Source: Pseudomonadota bacterium (lineage in GTDB: Bacteria; Desulfobacterota; Desulfovibrionia; Desulfovibrionales; Desulfomicrobiaceae). Taken from it: 64,000 bases of DNA. Below the pieces are notes generated by a model that did no database searches, was not told the DNA's origin, and saw only the letters and a list, made by a program, of their open reading frames with translations. The stretch covers positions 16,752-80,751 of the forward strand of contig JAEWKZ010000109.1 in NCBI GenBank assembly GCA_023393525.1, given 5' to 3'. Position numbers and translations under genes: made by a program. Of this stretch, positions 37,062-47,343 are shown one piece after another (the first letter of the stretch is position 1; each line of letters begins with the position of its first letter).

Positions 37062-38923
37062 ATCTCGCTCTCCTTGGAATTGCCGTTTGATAGGGGCCGG
37101 ACCTCCACGATCCGGGCCTGAAATCTTTCCTGGGCCTCACGCACCACGGGGTCGGTCTGGGCCATCTCGCGCAGTTCCGCGCGGGTCTTGCGCACCGCCT
37201 CCACCGGGGTCTCCACGCGCACCGCCACCCCCGGACCGAAATAGGTCCGCGCCGCTTCCAAAAGCACGGGCATGCAGGTCTTCAGGCGGTCGCACAAAAA
37301 GACATGCTGGCTGGTCAGCACGAGCTCCGCGCCCTGCAACTCGCCCCGGGCCTTGTCCAGGGCGGGCAGAGGCCTGGCCCCCTCGCCCCGGTTGGCGCAA
37401 AAGGCCACGAACCCGGCCCAGTTCCGGGGGCCATCCGGCACGGCCTGAGCGGCAGGCGCGGCCTGGGCGACAGGCGCGGCCTGGGCGACAGGCGCGGCCT
37501 GTGCGACGGGCGCGGGCTGAGAGGGCGTAGGACCACTGCCCTGGGCGCCAGAGCCGCGAAAGTCGGCCTGCGCCTCCCGCAACGTGGCGTCCGGGGCGGA
37601 CGGCCGACCGGATGCGGCGCCGCCCGCCACATGGGGCGGCGTCGCCGGCCGCGCCGGGGGCGCAGGGCGGGAGGCCGGAGCCTGCGTCTGGTTTTGCTGC
37701 GCAGCGGGCGTTCTCGGTTCGCCCGACGCTCGCGGCGCGACGGGCGGAGCCGCTGGCCTGGACGGCGCAGGTCTGGCCGACGGGCCGGGAGCGCCGCCGG
37801 GCCTGGCCTCGCCCGCGCCCATGGCCAAAAGGTCCGGCAGGCAGGCCAGGTTGAGGAGCAGAAGCTCCAGGGCCAGGGCCGGTTCCATGCTGGTCAGCAC
37901 CTTGCGTTGGCTGTCCAGGGTCATCTGCCAGGCCGCGTGCAGGTGCCCGAGGGAAAAGCCGGGCGCGACGGAAGCCCAGATATCCACCTCTTCGGCGGGC
38001 AGGTCGATGATGCCTCGGGCGGCCTCGCCCATCTGGTGCAGCAGAAAGAGATTGCGCCAGCATCCGGCCAGCTCGCGCAGAAAAAAGCCCAGGTCCACGC
38101 CCTGGTCCAGAATTTCCGTCAGCAGGGCGTGCAGGCCGTGCAGATCACGGGACTGCACGCACTCGACCAGGCGCACGAAAACCTCGCTCCCGGCCAGCCC
38201 CAGCACCTCGCGCACGTCGGCCAGGGTCAGGGAGTCGGAGCCCAGGGCCATGACCTGCCCCAAAAGCGACATGCCGTCGCGCACCGAGCCCGCGCCGCGC
38301 CGGGCGATGAGGGTCACGGCCGTCGGTTCGGCGGGCACTCCCTCGCGGGACAGCACGCCGTCCAGATGCCGTACCAGCTCGGCCTGGGGCAGGCGCTTGA
38401 ACACGAAATGCTGGCAGCGGCTGATGATGGTCTGGGGAAATTTCTCCGGCTCCGTGGTGGCCATGATGAAGGTCACGTGCCCGGGCGGCTCCTCGAGGGT
38501 TTTCAGGAGCGCGTTGAAGGCCTGCTTGGAGAGCATGTGCGCTTCGTCGATGATGATGACCTTGTAGCGGCATTCAAGGGGCGCGTAGCCCACGTCCTCT
38601 TTCAGGCGGCGGACATTGTCCACGCCGGTGTTGGAGGCGCCGTCGATCTCGACCACGTCCACGGCCGAGCCCAAGGTGATCTGGCGGCAGATGGGGCACT
38701 GGTTGCAGGGCTCCTCGGCCGGTCCGTTCATGCAGTTGAGGGCCTTGGCGAAGATGCGGGCCAGGGTGGTCTTGCCCACTCCTCTGGTTCCGCTGAACAG
38801 ATAGGCCGGCGCGACCCGTCCGGAGGACGCGGCGCGCGAAAGGATGCGCTTGACGGCGTCCTGTCCGGCCACTTCTGCAAAACTCTGAGGGCGGTAACGG
38901 GCGGTAAGGCTTTCCTGGCTCAT
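37058..38923 (-). CDS. dnaX: DNA polymerase III subunit gamma/tau
   Basis: 621 residues from ATG 38921-38923; no good ribosome site. The AAA+ clamp-loader region has Walker A FSGTRGVGKTTLARIFA near 45, zinc cysteines in CNQCPICRQ, and DEAHMLS. After about residue 385 a low-complexity Ala/Pro-rich linker contains an 18-bp tandem repeat encoding PVAQAA (37437-37508). A C-terminal tau-type domain follows. No A-rich slippery site for a gamma product was seen. Confidence 0.94.
   Translation of the reverse strand: MSQESLTARYRPQSFAEVAGQDAVKRILSRAASSGRVAPAYLFSGTRGVGKTTLARIFAKALNCMNGPAEEPCNQCPICRQITLGSAVDVVEIDGASNTGVDNVRRLKEDVGYAPLECRYKVIIIDEAHMLSKQAFNALLKTLEEPPGHVTFIMATTEPEKFPQTIISRCQHFVFKRLPQAELVRHLDGVLSREGVPAEPTAVTLIARRGAGSVRDGMSLLGQVMALGSDSLTLADVREVLGLAGSEVFVRLVECVQSRDLHGLHALLTEILDQGVDLGFFLRELAGCWRNLFLLHQMGEAARGIIDLPAEEVDIWASVAPGFSLGHLHAAWQMTLDSQRKVLTSMEPALALELLLLNLACLPDLLAMGAGEARPGGAPGPSARPAPSRPAAPPVAPRASGEPRTPAAQQNQTQAPASRPAPPARPATPPHVAGGAASGRPSAPDATLREAQADFRGSGAQGSGPTPSQPAPVAQAAPVAQAAPVAQAAPAAQAVPDGPRNWAGFVAFCANRGEGARPLPALDKARGELQGAELVLTSQHVFLCDRLKTCMPVLLEAARTYFGPGVAVRVETPVEAVRKTRAELREMAQTDPVVREAQERFQARIVEVRPLSNGNSKESEI
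37437..37508 (-). repeat. dnaX: Four tandem 18-bp units in the dnaX linker
   Basis: GGCGCGGCCTGGGCGACA repeats at period 18 from 37437 to 37508, the middle copies identical, encoding PVAQAA on the minus strand. In-frame units mean that gain or loss keeps the frame. Confidence 0.85.
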
Positions 38924-39001
38924 GGTGCGTGGAGGGGGGTGCGGAAGTTCATGAAACGCCGGGCTCCGCGAAACGAAGCCCGGCCTGGACGGCATTTCGG
39001 T

Positions 39002-39925
39002 CTAGATCGTGTAGCGGGCCAGCCACTTGCCGTACTTGGGATTGTCGCCGCGCAGCAGCTTGAAATAGGCGTCCTGCAGGGCCGCCGTGACCGGGCCGCG
39101 GCTGCCCTGGCCGATGGTGCGGCGGTCGATTTCGCGGATGGGCGTGACCTCCGCCGCCGTGCCGGTGAAGAAGGCCTCGTCGGCGCAGTACAGCTCGTCG
39201 CGGGTGAAACGCTCCTCCACCACGGGGTAGCCCAGGTCCTCGGCCAGGATCATGAGCGTCTCGCGGGTGATGCCGGCCAGGATGGAACCCAGGGGCGGAG
39301 TCTTGACCACGCCGTTTCGGACCATGAAGATGTTTTCCCCGGTGGCCTCGGAAACGTACCCTTCGGCGTCGAGCATCAGGGCCTCGTGGTAGCCGTCGGC
39401 CAGGGCCTCGCGCTTGGCCAGCACGGAGTTGACGTAGTTGCCGCAGGTCTTGGCCTTGGTCATCATAACGTTGACGTGGTGCCGGGTGAAGGTCGAGGTC
39501 TTGATGCGGATGCCCTTTTCCAGGGCCTCGGCGCCCAGGTACGCGCCCCAGGGCCAGGTGGCGATGATGGTCTGGATGGGATTGTCGCCGGGAAAGACGC
39601 CCATGGCTCCGGCGCCGATGAAGCACAGGGGGCGGACGTAGCCCTCGGGCTGGCGGTTGGCTTTCAAGGTTTCGATGATGGCGTCGAAAATCTGCTGCTG
39701 GGTGAAGGGGATGACCATCTCGTTGATCTTGGCCGACAGGAAGAGCCGCTCCACATGCTCCTGCAGCCGGAAAACGGCCGAGGTCCCGTCGGAGCACACG
39801 TAACAGCGGATGCCCTCGAACACGCCCACGCCGTAGTGCAGGGTGTGCGTCAGGACATGGACCTGCGCCTCGTCCCAGGGCACGAGCTTGCCGTCGAACC
39901 AAATCTTGTCAGCTTTCTGAACCAT
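39002..39925 (-). CDS. ilvE: Branched-chain-amino-acid aminotransferase
   Basis: 307 residues from ATG 39923-39925 with GGAGGA upstream. It is a fold-type IV PLP enzyme with the expected length. [16 protein letters not shown] lies near the N-terminus, the Schiff-base lysine in [16 protein letters not shown] near 155, and [18 protein letters not shown] near 255, all typical of IlvE. It catalyses the last step of Leu, Ile and Val synthesis. A second, divergent class IV aminotransferase is at 50878-51963. Confidence 0.93.
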   Translation of the reverse strand: MVQKADKIWFDGKLVPWDEAQVHVLTHTLHYGVGVFEGIRCYVCSDGTSAVFRLQEHVERLFLSAKINEMVIPFTQQQIFDAIIETLKANRQPEGYVRPLCFIGAGAMGVFPGDNPIQTIIATWPWGAYLGAEALEKGIRIKTSTFTRHHVNVMMTKAKTCGNYVNSVLAKREALADGYHEALMLDAEGYVSEATGENIFMVRNGVVKTPPLGSILAGITRETLMILAEDLGYPVVEERFTRDELYCADEAFFTGTAAEVTPIREIDRRTIGQGSRGPVTAALQDAYFKLLRGDNPKYGKWLARYTI

Positions 39926-40028
39926 ACATCCTCCTCGATAAGGGCGTCTTTTTTGGGGCCCGGACAGGGGCTCCGGGGCGTGCCCGGACACTAGGGCAAG
40001 GCCGGGGTCCGGTCAAGGGAAGCCGGTT

Positions 40029-41366
40029 CTACCTGCCCTTCTCGTTGTCGTGGCTGGAGCGGAACACCATGCGGATGGGCGTCTTGTCCATGCGGAAGAC
40101 CTTGCGCAGCTGGTTCTCCAGGTAGCGCACGTAGCTGCCGTGAAAAAGCTTCTCGTCGTTGACGAAGAAGACGAAGGTCGGGGGCCGGGAGTCGGCCTGG
40201 GTCATGTAGTAGATCTTGCCCCGGCGTCCGCCCATGACCGGCGGCTGGTGCCGCTCGGTGACCATCTTGACCAGGCGGTTCAGCTCGCCCGTGGTCACGC
40301 GCTGCCCGCACTGCTCCCAGAGCTTCTCGACCAGGGGCAAAAGCCCGCCCAGCCCGGCCATGGACACCGACGAGGAATAGAGCACGGGCACATGGGCGCA
40401 GAAGGCGAACTGGTCCACCAGGTCCTTCTTGGTCCTGGCCAGCTGATCCTTGGTCAACAGGTCGATCTTGTTGACCACGATGACAAAGGGGATCTTCTCC
40501 GTGTCCAGAAAGGACAAGAGGCGCTTGTCCTGCCCGACCACGCCGTCCATGACGTCGAGCACCAGCACGACCACATCGGCCTGCTTGGCGGCCTGCATGG
40601 AGTGCACGACGCTGAAGTATTCCAGGGAATCGGTGACCTTGGACTTGCGGCGCACCCCGGCGGTGTCCACGAAGGTGTAGGTCTTGCCACCGCGCTGCAC
40701 GGCCACGTCCACGCAGTCGCGGGTGGTCCCGGCTTCGGCGCTGACCATGAGCCGCTTCTTGCCCAGAAGCGCGTTGATGGTCGAGGACTTGCCCGCGTTG
40801 GGACGGCCAAGCAGGGCGATCTTGAGACCGCCCAGGGGCTGCTCGACGTTTTCGCACTCGTCCTTGGGCAGCGCCCTCTCGATCATGTCGCGCAGATCGC
40901 CCATGCCGAAGCCGTGGGCAGCGGACACGCACTGCAGCGGGAAGGCCAGGGCGTAGAATTCCGCCGCCAGGCTCTCCTCCTGCTCGGGGCCGTCGACCTT
41001 GTTGACGATGACGCGCACTTCCTTGCCGCTCTGGCGCAGATACTGCCCGACCTGCTCGTCCTGGGGATGCAGCCCGGTGCGGCCGTCGACGATGAACAGG
41101 ATCAGATCCGCCCCGGCCATGGCCTCACGGGCCTGTTCGAAAATGCTGATCTCGATCTCGTCGCTGGAGTCGGGAACAAGCCCGCCGGTGTCGATGAGCA
41201 TGTAGGAACGCGTTTCGCCGCGCACCTCGCTGAAGATGCTGTCCCGGGTCACTCCGGCCATGTCGTGGGTGATGGAGACCCGCTTCTTGATGAGGCGGTT
41301 GAAAAGGGTGGATTTGCCCACGTTGGGACGCCCGATGAGGGCCACCATGGGAAGATGCTGGTTCAT
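40029..41366 (-). CDS. der: Ribosome-assembly GTPase Der (EngA)
   Basis: 445 residues. Tandem GTPase domains have P-loops GRPNVGKST near residue 12 and GRPNAGKSS near 188, then a C-terminal KH-like domain. It works in 50S subunit maturation. Its ATG overlaps the stop of mtnA by 4 bp, so the two are translationally coupled with mtnA first. Confidence 0.96.
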   Translation of the reverse strand: MNQHLPMVALIGRPNVGKSTLFNRLIKKRVSITHDMAGVTRDSIFSEVRGETRSYMLIDTGGLVPDSSDEIEISIFEQAREAMAGADLILFIVDGRTGLHPQDEQVGQYLRQSGKEVRVIVNKVDGPEQEESLAAEFYALAFPLQCVSAAHGFGMGDLRDMIERALPKDECENVEQPLGGLKIALLGRPNAGKSSTINALLGKKRLMVSAEAGTTRDCVDVAVQRGGKTYTFVDTAGVRRKSKVTDSLEYFSVVHSMQAAKQADVVVLVLDVMDGVVGQDKRLLSFLDTEKIPFVIVVNKIDLLTKDQLARTKKDLVDQFAFCAHVPVLYSSSVSMAGLGGLLPLVEKLWEQCGQRVTTGELNRLVKMVTERHQPPVMGGRRGKIYYMTQADSRPPTFVFFVNDEKLFHGSYVRYLENQLRKVFRMDKTPIRMVFRSSHDNEKGR

Positions 41367-42409
41367 GGTCTGCGTTCCTGGCCGATGATCTCGGCGATAC
41401 TCGATGTGTAGGGCGGGGAAAGCACCCCGCGTTCGGTGATAATGCCCGTGATCAGGGAATGATCCGTGACGTCGAAAGCGTAGTTGAAAACCGGGACCCC
41501 GTCGGGGGTGATCTGCGTGGCTCCGACGTGGGTCACTTCCAGGGGCGTGCGGTCCTCGATGGGGATGAGGCTGCCGTCCGGCGTGGCCAGATCGAAGGTG
41601 GAGCTGGGCGCGGCCACGTAGAAGGGGATGCCGTAGTGCCGGGCCAGGATGGCCACGCCGGAGGTGCCGATCTTGTTGGCCACGTCGCCGCTCGCGACGA
41701 TGCGGTCCGCCCCGACCACGACCTTCTGGACCAGCCCGCGCTGCATGAGGAGCGAACAGGCGTTGTCGCAGGCCACGGTGACGGGGATGGAGTCCTTGTA
41801 CAGCTCGTAGGCGGTCAGACGCGCACCCTGCAGAAAGGGCCGGGTCTCGTTGGCGATGACGGAAATTTTCTTGCCCATGTCCACGGCCCCGCGGATCACG
41901 CCCAGGGCCGTGCCGTACCCGGCCGTGGCCAGGGCCCCGGCGTTGCAGTGGGTCATGACCGTGTCGCCGTCGTCCAGCAAAGCTCCGCCGAAGCGGCCCA
42001 TGGCCTTGTTCATGGCGATGTCCTCGGCGTGGATCTTCATGGCCAGGGCCGACCAGACCCCGCCCAGTTCGCGCGGGTCCTGGATGCCCGCTCCGGCCTC
42101 GCGCATCAGGGCCACGGCCCAGGCCAGATTGACCGCCGTGGGCCGCGCCTGGGCGAGCAGGCTCAGCAACCGCTCAAGCTCGCTGCGCCAATACGCCCCC
42201 GCCGCCATGGCCTGGTTCAGCGCGATGCGGCAGCCGTAGACGGCGCTGACCCCGATGGCCGGAGCCCCGCGCACGACCATGGTCTGCAGGGCGTAGATGA
42301 CGTCCTCCACGGTGCGGCAGACGAACGTCTCCTCCACCAGGGGCAGTTTGCGCTGGTCCAGGAGCAGGAGGGTCGTAGCCTCCGCGTCGAACCGAATGTG
42401 ATCTTCCAT
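41363..42409 (-). CDS. mtnA: S-methyl-5-thioribose-1-phosphate isomerase
   Basis: 348 residues, the usual length. It shows [15 protein letters not shown] near 48, [21 protein letters not shown] near 155 containing the catalytic Cys, and [17 protein letters not shown] near 240 with the catalytic Asp. It isomerises MTR-1-P to methylthioribulose-1-phosphate in methionine salvage. No other mtn genes lie nearby, so the rest of the pathway must be elsewhere. Confidence 0.94.
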   Translation of the reverse strand: MEDHIRFDAEATTLLLLDQRKLPLVEETFVCRTVEDVIYALQTMVVRGAPAIGVSAVYGCRIALNQAMAAGAYWRSELERLLSLLAQARPTAVNLAWAVALMREAGAGIQDPRELGGVWSALAMKIHAEDIAMNKAMGRFGGALLDDGDTVMTHCNAGALATAGYGTALGVIRGAVDMGKKISVIANETRPFLQGARLTAYELYKDSIPVTVACDNACSLLMQRGLVQKVVVGADRIVASGDVANKIGTSGVAILARHYGIPFYVAAPSSTFDLATPDGSLIPIEDRTPLEVTHVGATQITPDGVPVFNYAFDVTDHSLITGIITERGVLSPPYTSSIAEIIGQERRP

Positions 42410-42511
42410 GAAAAACCTCTTAAAGAATGCGACTTATGGGAAATCCGGGACGTATGGTTTTTTTGTGCATAGGCTCCATGTTTCCCATAGATCCCGCTTC
42501 TCCTTCCCAAC

Positions 42512-42543
42512 AAAAAAAACCGGACCACCACGCAGCCCGGTTT
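42512..42543 (-). terminator. Rho-independent terminator after the parvulin gene
   Basis: On the minus strand AAACCGG and CCGGTTT frame a 13-nt loop and are followed directly by a run of T. It lies 23 bp after the parvulin stop and separates it from mtnA. Confidence 0.8.
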
Positions 42544-42565
42544 CTCAGACAGGCCAGGCCCCGTC

Positions 42566-42847
42566 TCAGGAGCGTTCGGTCACTTCCACCAGGTGGTAGC
42601 CGAACTGGGTCTTGACCGGGCCGTGCACCACGCCGACGGCTTCGTTGAAGCAGACGTGATCGAACTCGGGCACCATCTGACCGGGGCCGAAGGCTCCCAG
42701 GTCGCCGCCGCGCTTGCCGGACGGGCACTGGGAGTAATTGCGGGCGATTTCGGCGAAGTCCCCCCCCTCTTCGGTGATCTTCTTTTTCAGAGCCTGACAA
42801 ACCTCTTCCGTCGCCACCAGAATGTGACGGGCACGTGCTTTGGCCAT
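42566..42847 (-). CDS. Small parvulin-type peptidylprolyl isomerase
   Basis: 93 residues from ATG 42845-42847 with AAGGAG upstream. It is a single parvulin domain (ARHILVATEE, FAEIARNYSQCPSGKRGGDLGAFGPGQMVPEF, TQFGYHLVEV) with no signal peptide, so it is cytoplasmic like E. coli PpiC (93 residues). Confidence 0.93.
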   Translation of the reverse strand: MAKARARHILVATEEVCQALKKKITEEGGDFAEIARNYSQCPSGKRGGDLGAFGPGQMVPEFDHVCFNEAVGVVHGPVKTQFGYHLVEVTERS

Positions 42848-42911
42848 GGTATTCTCCTTCTTTTTTTTCGTGGCCCTACCCGGATGCCCGTCACTTGGCA
42901 AGACGACCGGA

Positions 42912-43757
42912 TCAGGCGTAGGCGAGCATGCGCCGTCTGACGGCCTCCATATCAACAGGTCTGCGGTAGAGCGGGCCATCCGCGCACTGTGGCAGCGTCG
43001 CGTCCTTGGCGGGGCGCTCCTCGCGGTACAGCACGCCGATGGGTATCTCGTCGCCGAAGGTCCGGGCCACGGCCATGGCCGCGGCCCAATCGCCCGGATC
43101 GTGGCCGGCCTCCTTGCAGCGGGCCTTGTACCAGGCGAAGGTGTTGACCTTGTTGAAGGAGATGCAGGGCGAATGCATGTCCACCAGGGCGAAGCCCGGA
43201 TGCCGCATGGCCTGGGCGATGGTCCGGGCCGCGTGCTCCTTAAAGCCCGAAAAGCTCCGTGCGACGAAGGAGGCGCGCATGGCCACGGCCACGGCCACGG
43301 GGTTGAAGGGCTGGTCGAAGACGCCCAGGGGGTTGTTCTTGGTCTTGTGCCCGGCCATGGTCGTGGGGCTCGACTGCCCCTTGGTCAGGCCGTAGATCTG
43401 ATTGTCGTGCACGATGAGGGTGATGTTCACGTTGCGGCGGATGGCGGCCAGAAAATGATTGCCGCCCTCGCCGTAGGTGCATCCGTCGCCCGACTCCACC
43501 AGCACGGTCATCTCCGGGTTGGCCAGCTTGACGGCCTGGGCCGGCGGCAGGGCGCGGCCGTGCAGGCCGTTGAATCCGTTGCACTTGAGGTAATGCACGA
43601 TCTTGGCCGCCTGCCCGATGCCGGAGACCATCACGAACTGATGCGGCAGGATGCCCTGGTCGGCCAGGGCGTCCTTGACGGCCAGAAGCACGTCGTGGTT
43701 GCCGCAGCCGGGGCACCAGCTGGTCGTGAATTCGCCGTAGGTTTTGGTGTCGATCAT
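42912..43757 (-). CDS. korB: 2-oxoacid:ferredoxin oxidoreductase, beta (TPP-binding) subunit
   Basis: 281 residues. TSWCPGCGNHDVLLAVKDAL near the start and the thiamine-diphosphate motif VESGDGCTYGEGGNHFLAA ending in NQIYGLTKGQ are diagnostic. It decarboxylates a 2-oxoacid, probably 2-oxoglutarate in the two-subunit type, with transfer to CoA and ferredoxin. Its start overlaps the alpha-gene stop by 4 bp. Confidence 0.9.
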   Translation of the reverse strand: MIDTKTYGEFTTSWCPGCGNHDVLLAVKDALADQGILPHQFVMVSGIGQAAKIVHYLKCNGFNGLHGRALPPAQAVKLANPEMTVLVESGDGCTYGEGGNHFLAAIRRNVNITLIVHDNQIYGLTKGQSSPTTMAGHKTKNNPLGVFDQPFNPVAVAVAMRASFVARSFSGFKEHAARTIAQAMRHPGFALVDMHSPCISFNKVNTFAWYKARCKEAGHDPGDWAAAMAVARTFGDEIPIGVLYREERPAKDATLPQCADGPLYRRPVDMEAVRRRMLAYA

Positions 43758-45448
43758 AAGGCCTCCAGGATGGGCTGCAACCGCTCCATGACGAACCCGG
43801 TCGTCAGGGTCCGGCCGTCATAGCGCAGAACGGTGTCGTGGATGTGAAAACCTGTGGTCTTGCGCAGCAGGCCCGCGAACTGGGCGGTGCTGTTGCCTTC
43901 CACAGTCACGACTGTCCGTGCCGCTTCAAGATGCGGCATGAAGGTTTCGGGAACAAGAGGCCAGACCTGTGTGAAGCACAGGCAGGCGGCCTTGACCCCG
44001 CTTGCGCGCAGACCCGCGGCCACTTCGCGCAGGACCTCGCAGGAAGACCCCCAGCCGACCAGCAGCAGGTCCGGCTCTTCGTCGCCCGAAAACTCCGGCG
44101 GCAGCACTGCGGAAAGCAGCGCTTCCATCTTGGCCAGACGCTTGTCCTGCATGCGCACGCGGGTGGCTCCGTCCTCGATGATATGTCCGGCCTCGTTGTG
44201 CTCGTGGGAATCGGCCAGGACCAGGCTCTGTCCGTGCCCGGGAATGCGGCGGGGCGAAATGGGCTTGTCCCAGTTGTAGCGGCGGTAGTTTCCGGGGTCG
44301 GAATCTTCAAGATCCGGACCGGCGACCGGCGGCAGGCCGTCCAGGTCAAAGGGGGCCACGGAACGCACCGCGCTGGCCAGATACTGATCCGAGAGCACGA
44401 ACACCGGCCCCTGGCTTTTTTCGGCCAGATCAAAAGCCCTGCGGGTCAGATAAAAGCAATCCTCCGGCGTGGCCGGAGCGAGGATGGCGCGAGGGAATTC
44501 GCCGTGCCCGGCGTGGAGCACCAGTTCCAGGTCGGCCTGCTCCGTGCGCGTGGCCAGACCCGTGGCCGGGCCGGGCCGTTGCACCACGACAAAGACCACG
44601 GGCGTCTCGGAAACCCCGGCCATGCTGACGGCCTCGGTCATCAGGGCGAACCCGCCGCCCGAGGTGGGCACGATGCTCGGCGCTCCGGCATAGGCCGCGC
44701 CCAGGGCCATGTTCGCGGCCGCGATCTCGTCCTCGGCCTGCTCCACCACCACGCCCATCTCCACAGCCGCCTGCACCAGCCCCTCGGCGATGGAGGTGGC
44801 CGGAGACATGGGGTAGTACCCGCAAAAACGCACTCCGGCCGCCAGCGCTCCGAGCACGATGGCCTGATTGCCGTCCATGCTCAGCATCCCGGACAGGCCC
44901 GCGCTTTCGGGCAGAGGCAGGCCCGGCGCGTTTTCGGAGGCCCATTTCATGGAGGCCGCCAGCACGCGCAGATTGCTGGACACGATCTCGTCCCCCTTGG
45001 CCCGGAACTGCTCCTCAAGCTGCTCCTCGAACAGGGACGCCTCAAGACCCATCATGGCCCCGAGCACGCCGAGCAGGGCCACGTTGCGGAAAACGGGACG
45101 CGAGGCCAGCTCGGCAAAGGGTATGGCCACCATGCCGGGCAGGGCAGGAAGCTCCCAGGCCGCGTCGGCCAGGATGATGCCCGGCTCCTTGAGCTTGTCC
45201 TTGTGCAGGTCCACGCTCTCCCGGCTCATGGCCGCCAGCAGGTGAAAGGTGTCCGCAGGCCCCTGCACGGGGCTCGAACCGATGCGCAGACGAAAATTGT
45301 TGTGTCCGCCCCGCACCCGGGACATGACATGCTGGGCCGCGAGCAGATGCCTGCCCGAGCGGACCACGGCCTTGCCCAGCAGCCCGGACACGGTGTCCAG
45401 GCCCTGACCGGCCTCCCCTCCCATGATCAAATGCAGTTCCTTGTGCAC
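43754..45448 (-). CDS. korA: 2-oxoacid:ferredoxin oxidoreductase, fused gamma-alpha subunit
   Basis: 564 residues from GTG 45446-45448, chosen for AAGGAG 6 bp upstream; longer frames lack a site. Residues 1-180 form the gamma domain (GGEAGQGLDTVSGLLGKA, SRVRGGHNNFRLRI). From about 195 the alpha domain follows (GNQAIVLGALAAGVRFCGYYPMSPAT, SGGGFALMTEAVS). With the beta subunit it forms a CoA-acylating oxidoreductase of central anaerobic metabolism. No separate delta ferredoxin subunit is nearby. The 2-oxoglutarate specificity is a guess; 2-oxoisovalerate or another acid is possible. Confidence 0.88.
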   Translation of the reverse strand: MHKELHLIMGGEAGQGLDTVSGLLGKAVVRSGRHLLAAQHVMSRVRGGHNNFRLRIGSSPVQGPADTFHLLAAMSRESVDLHKDKLKEPGIILADAAWELPALPGMVAIPFAELASRPVFRNVALLGVLGAMMGLEASLFEEQLEEQFRAKGDEIVSSNLRVLAASMKWASENAPGLPLPESAGLSGMLSMDGNQAIVLGALAAGVRFCGYYPMSPATSIAEGLVQAAVEMGVVVEQAEDEIAAANMALGAAYAGAPSIVPTSGGGFALMTEAVSMAGVSETPVVFVVVQRPGPATGLATRTEQADLELVLHAGHGEFPRAILAPATPEDCFYLTRRAFDLAEKSQGPVFVLSDQYLASAVRSVAPFDLDGLPPVAGPDLEDSDPGNYRRYNWDKPISPRRIPGHGQSLVLADSHEHNEAGHIIEDGATRVRMQDKRLAKMEALLSAVLPPEFSGDEEPDLLLVGWGSSCEVLREVAAGLRASGVKAACLCFTQVWPLVPETFMPHLEAARTVVTVEGNSTAQFAGLLRKTTGFHIHDTVLRYDGRTLTTGFVMERLQPILEAL

Positions 45449-45679
45449 GGATAGCTCCTTGGTTTCCCATGCCCGGCGATGGCGCGGCATGAATTTCGAC
45501 CATTCTTCTGCTGGCATATTTTGCCGCGGGAAACAACCTCCTGGGCGGAAAAACAGCCAGACGGCGGGACATCGGGCCGCAACCCCTGCCCCGCCGGGGA
45601 GGGCGACCACTGGACGGGGCAGGCGGAAATCCTTAAGGCAGTCGCGGCAAGCAGGCTCATTCGCAACCAGGAAACACCC

Positions 45680-47341
45680 ATGTCCATATCACACTGCGTC
45701 ATCGGCATCGACACCGGCGGCACCTACACCGACGCCATCGTGCTCGACCGCCCGTCGGGACGGGTCCTGGCCGGGGTCAAGACCCCGACCACGGCCCACG
45801 ATCCGGCCCTAGGCATCGGGCGCAGCCTGGAAAAAGCCCTTCTCGCCTCCGGCGCGCCTCCGCGCAGCGTCGAACTCGTGACCGTGTCCACCACCCTGGC
45901 CACCAACGCCCTGGTGGAGGACAAGGGCGCGGAGGTCGGACTTTTCATCATCGGCCACGACAAGCGCCTGCGCATCCCCGTGGCGGACATGCGTTTCATC
46001 CCCGGCGGCCACAAGGCCAGGGGGATCGAATCCGAGCCTCTGGGCATGAATTTCCTGCTCGACGGCATCGCAGCCATGAAAGGCCGGGTGGACGCCTACG
46101 CCGTCTGCGCCATGCTGGCCTTCGAAGACCCGACCCACGAGCTGGTCGCGGCCAAAGCCATCGAGCTCATCGACCCCCGGCCCATATTCTGTTCGCACCA
46201 GGCCAGCACCCGACCCGGCATGGAGGAACGCGCCGCCACGGCGGTGCTGAACGCCCGCCTCCTGCCCGTGATGCAGGATTTCATGCGCAGCATCGCCACT
46301 TCCATGGAACGCCTGGGCCTGTCCTGTCCGGTGCGCATCGTGCGCGGGGACTGCCGCAGCATGGACCTGCGGGAGGCCGCGCGCAATTCCTCGGCCACCG
46401 TGGCCAGCGGCCCGGCGGCCACGGCCCTGTTCGGCGCCCATGCCGCCAAGGACGAGACCGCGCTGATCGTGGATGTCGGCGGCACCACCACGGACATCAC
46501 CCTGATCCGAAAAGGGCGACCCGTGGTGCGCGAAGAGGGCATGACCATCGGGTCCTGGCGCACCCACGTGCGGGCCGTGGAAATGTACACCGTGGGACTG
46601 GGCGGCGACAGCCTGGCCCGCATCGACAGCGGCGCGCTGTCCCTGGGCCCGGCCCGGGTCGTGCCCCTGTCCCAGGCCCATCTGTGCCTTGAGGGCGCGG
46701 CGCTCGAGGCCGTGACCAATCCCCAGGCCTGGCTCGGCGCGGACCTTTGCGCCCAATGCGTGCAACTGGCGCCCGGAATCCCCCCCGGAGAAGACCGCAT
46801 CCTGAAATGGCTCGCCGAGAACGGCCCGGCCACGCCCGCACGGCTGCGCCGGGAGCTGGGGCTGGCCGAATCAAGCCTCGAAAAGGCCATCGTGCGCCTC
46901 CAGGCCGCGCGACGCGTCATCACCTGCGGCTTCACACCCACCGACGCCCTGCACGTCCTTGAACGCCTGCGCCTGGGTGACTGCATCCCCGCGCGACGCG
47001 GCGCGCAGGTGCTGGCGGCGCTTCTGGAACTGAGCCCGGAGGCATTCTGCGGCCAGGTGCTGGAAAAGGCCTATTCCACCATCGCCACAACCATCCTCTG
47101 CGCTCTCGGCAACCGCGAAGTCGGCCCGGCGCTGGCGCAATTTCTCCATCAGTCCGAGCCCAGCGCCTTGCTCGACATCACCGTCCGGGTGCGGCCCCGC
47201 ATCATCGGCATCGGGGCGGCCGCGCCGTTTCTGCTGCCCGATGTGGCCACGCGCCTGGGCACCGAGGTGGTCTTTCCGGAGCATTACGAAGTCGGCAACG
47301 CCCTGGGCGCGGCCCTCATGGACACCATCACCAAGGAGTGA
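45680..47341 (+). CDS. Hydantoinase/oxoprolinase A-family protein with internal winged-helix-like insert
   Basis: 553 residues from ATG 45680 with AGGAAA upstream. The actin-like ATPase fold of hydantoinase A is clear: GIDTGGTYTDAIVLD at 9-23, STTLATNALVEDKGAEVG near 75, and DVGGTTTDITLIRKG near 270. At about 372-430 an insert reads ILKWLAENGPATPARLRREL followed by a beta-hairpin-like RRVITCGFTPTD, which looks like a winged helix. No hydantoinase B gene is adjacent, so classical oxoprolinase activity is doubtful. A role in cofactor or ligand-dependent ATP hydrolysis is possible. Confidence 0.8.
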   Translation: MSISHCVIGIDTGGTYTDAIVLDRPSGRVLAGVKTPTTAHDPALGIGRSLEKALLASGAPPRSVELVTVSTTLATNALVEDKGAEVGLFIIGHDKRLRIPVADMRFIPGGHKARGIESEPLGMNFLLDGIAAMKGRVDAYAVCAMLAFEDPTHELVAAKAIELIDPRPIFCSHQASTRPGMEERAATAVLNARLLPVMQDFMRSIATSMERLGLSCPVRIVRGDCRSMDLREAARNSSATVASGPAATALFGAHAAKDETALIVDVGGTTTDITLIRKGRPVVREEGMTIGSWRTHVRAVEMYTVGLGGDSLARIDSGALSLGPARVVPLSQAHLCLEGAALEAVTNPQAWLGADLCAQCVQLAPGIPPGEDRILKWLAENGPATPARLRRELGLAESSLEKAIVRLQAARRVITCGFTPTDALHVLERLRLGDCIPARRGAQVLAALLELSPEAFCGQVLEKAYSTIATTILCALGNREVGPALAQFLHQSEPSALLDITVRVRPRIIGIGAAAPFLLPDVATRLGTEVVFPEHYEVGNALGAALMDTITKE

Positions 47342-47343
47342 AC

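Noticed and set aside
37058..38923. Programmed frameshift site for a gamma product in dnaX
   Set aside because: No A-AAA-AAG type slippery sequence; a T6 run near 38085 does not fit the known signal.
39937..39985. GC-rich hairpin between der and ilvE
   Set aside because: A stem is possible, but the adjacent homopolymer is on the wrong side for a minus-strand terminator.
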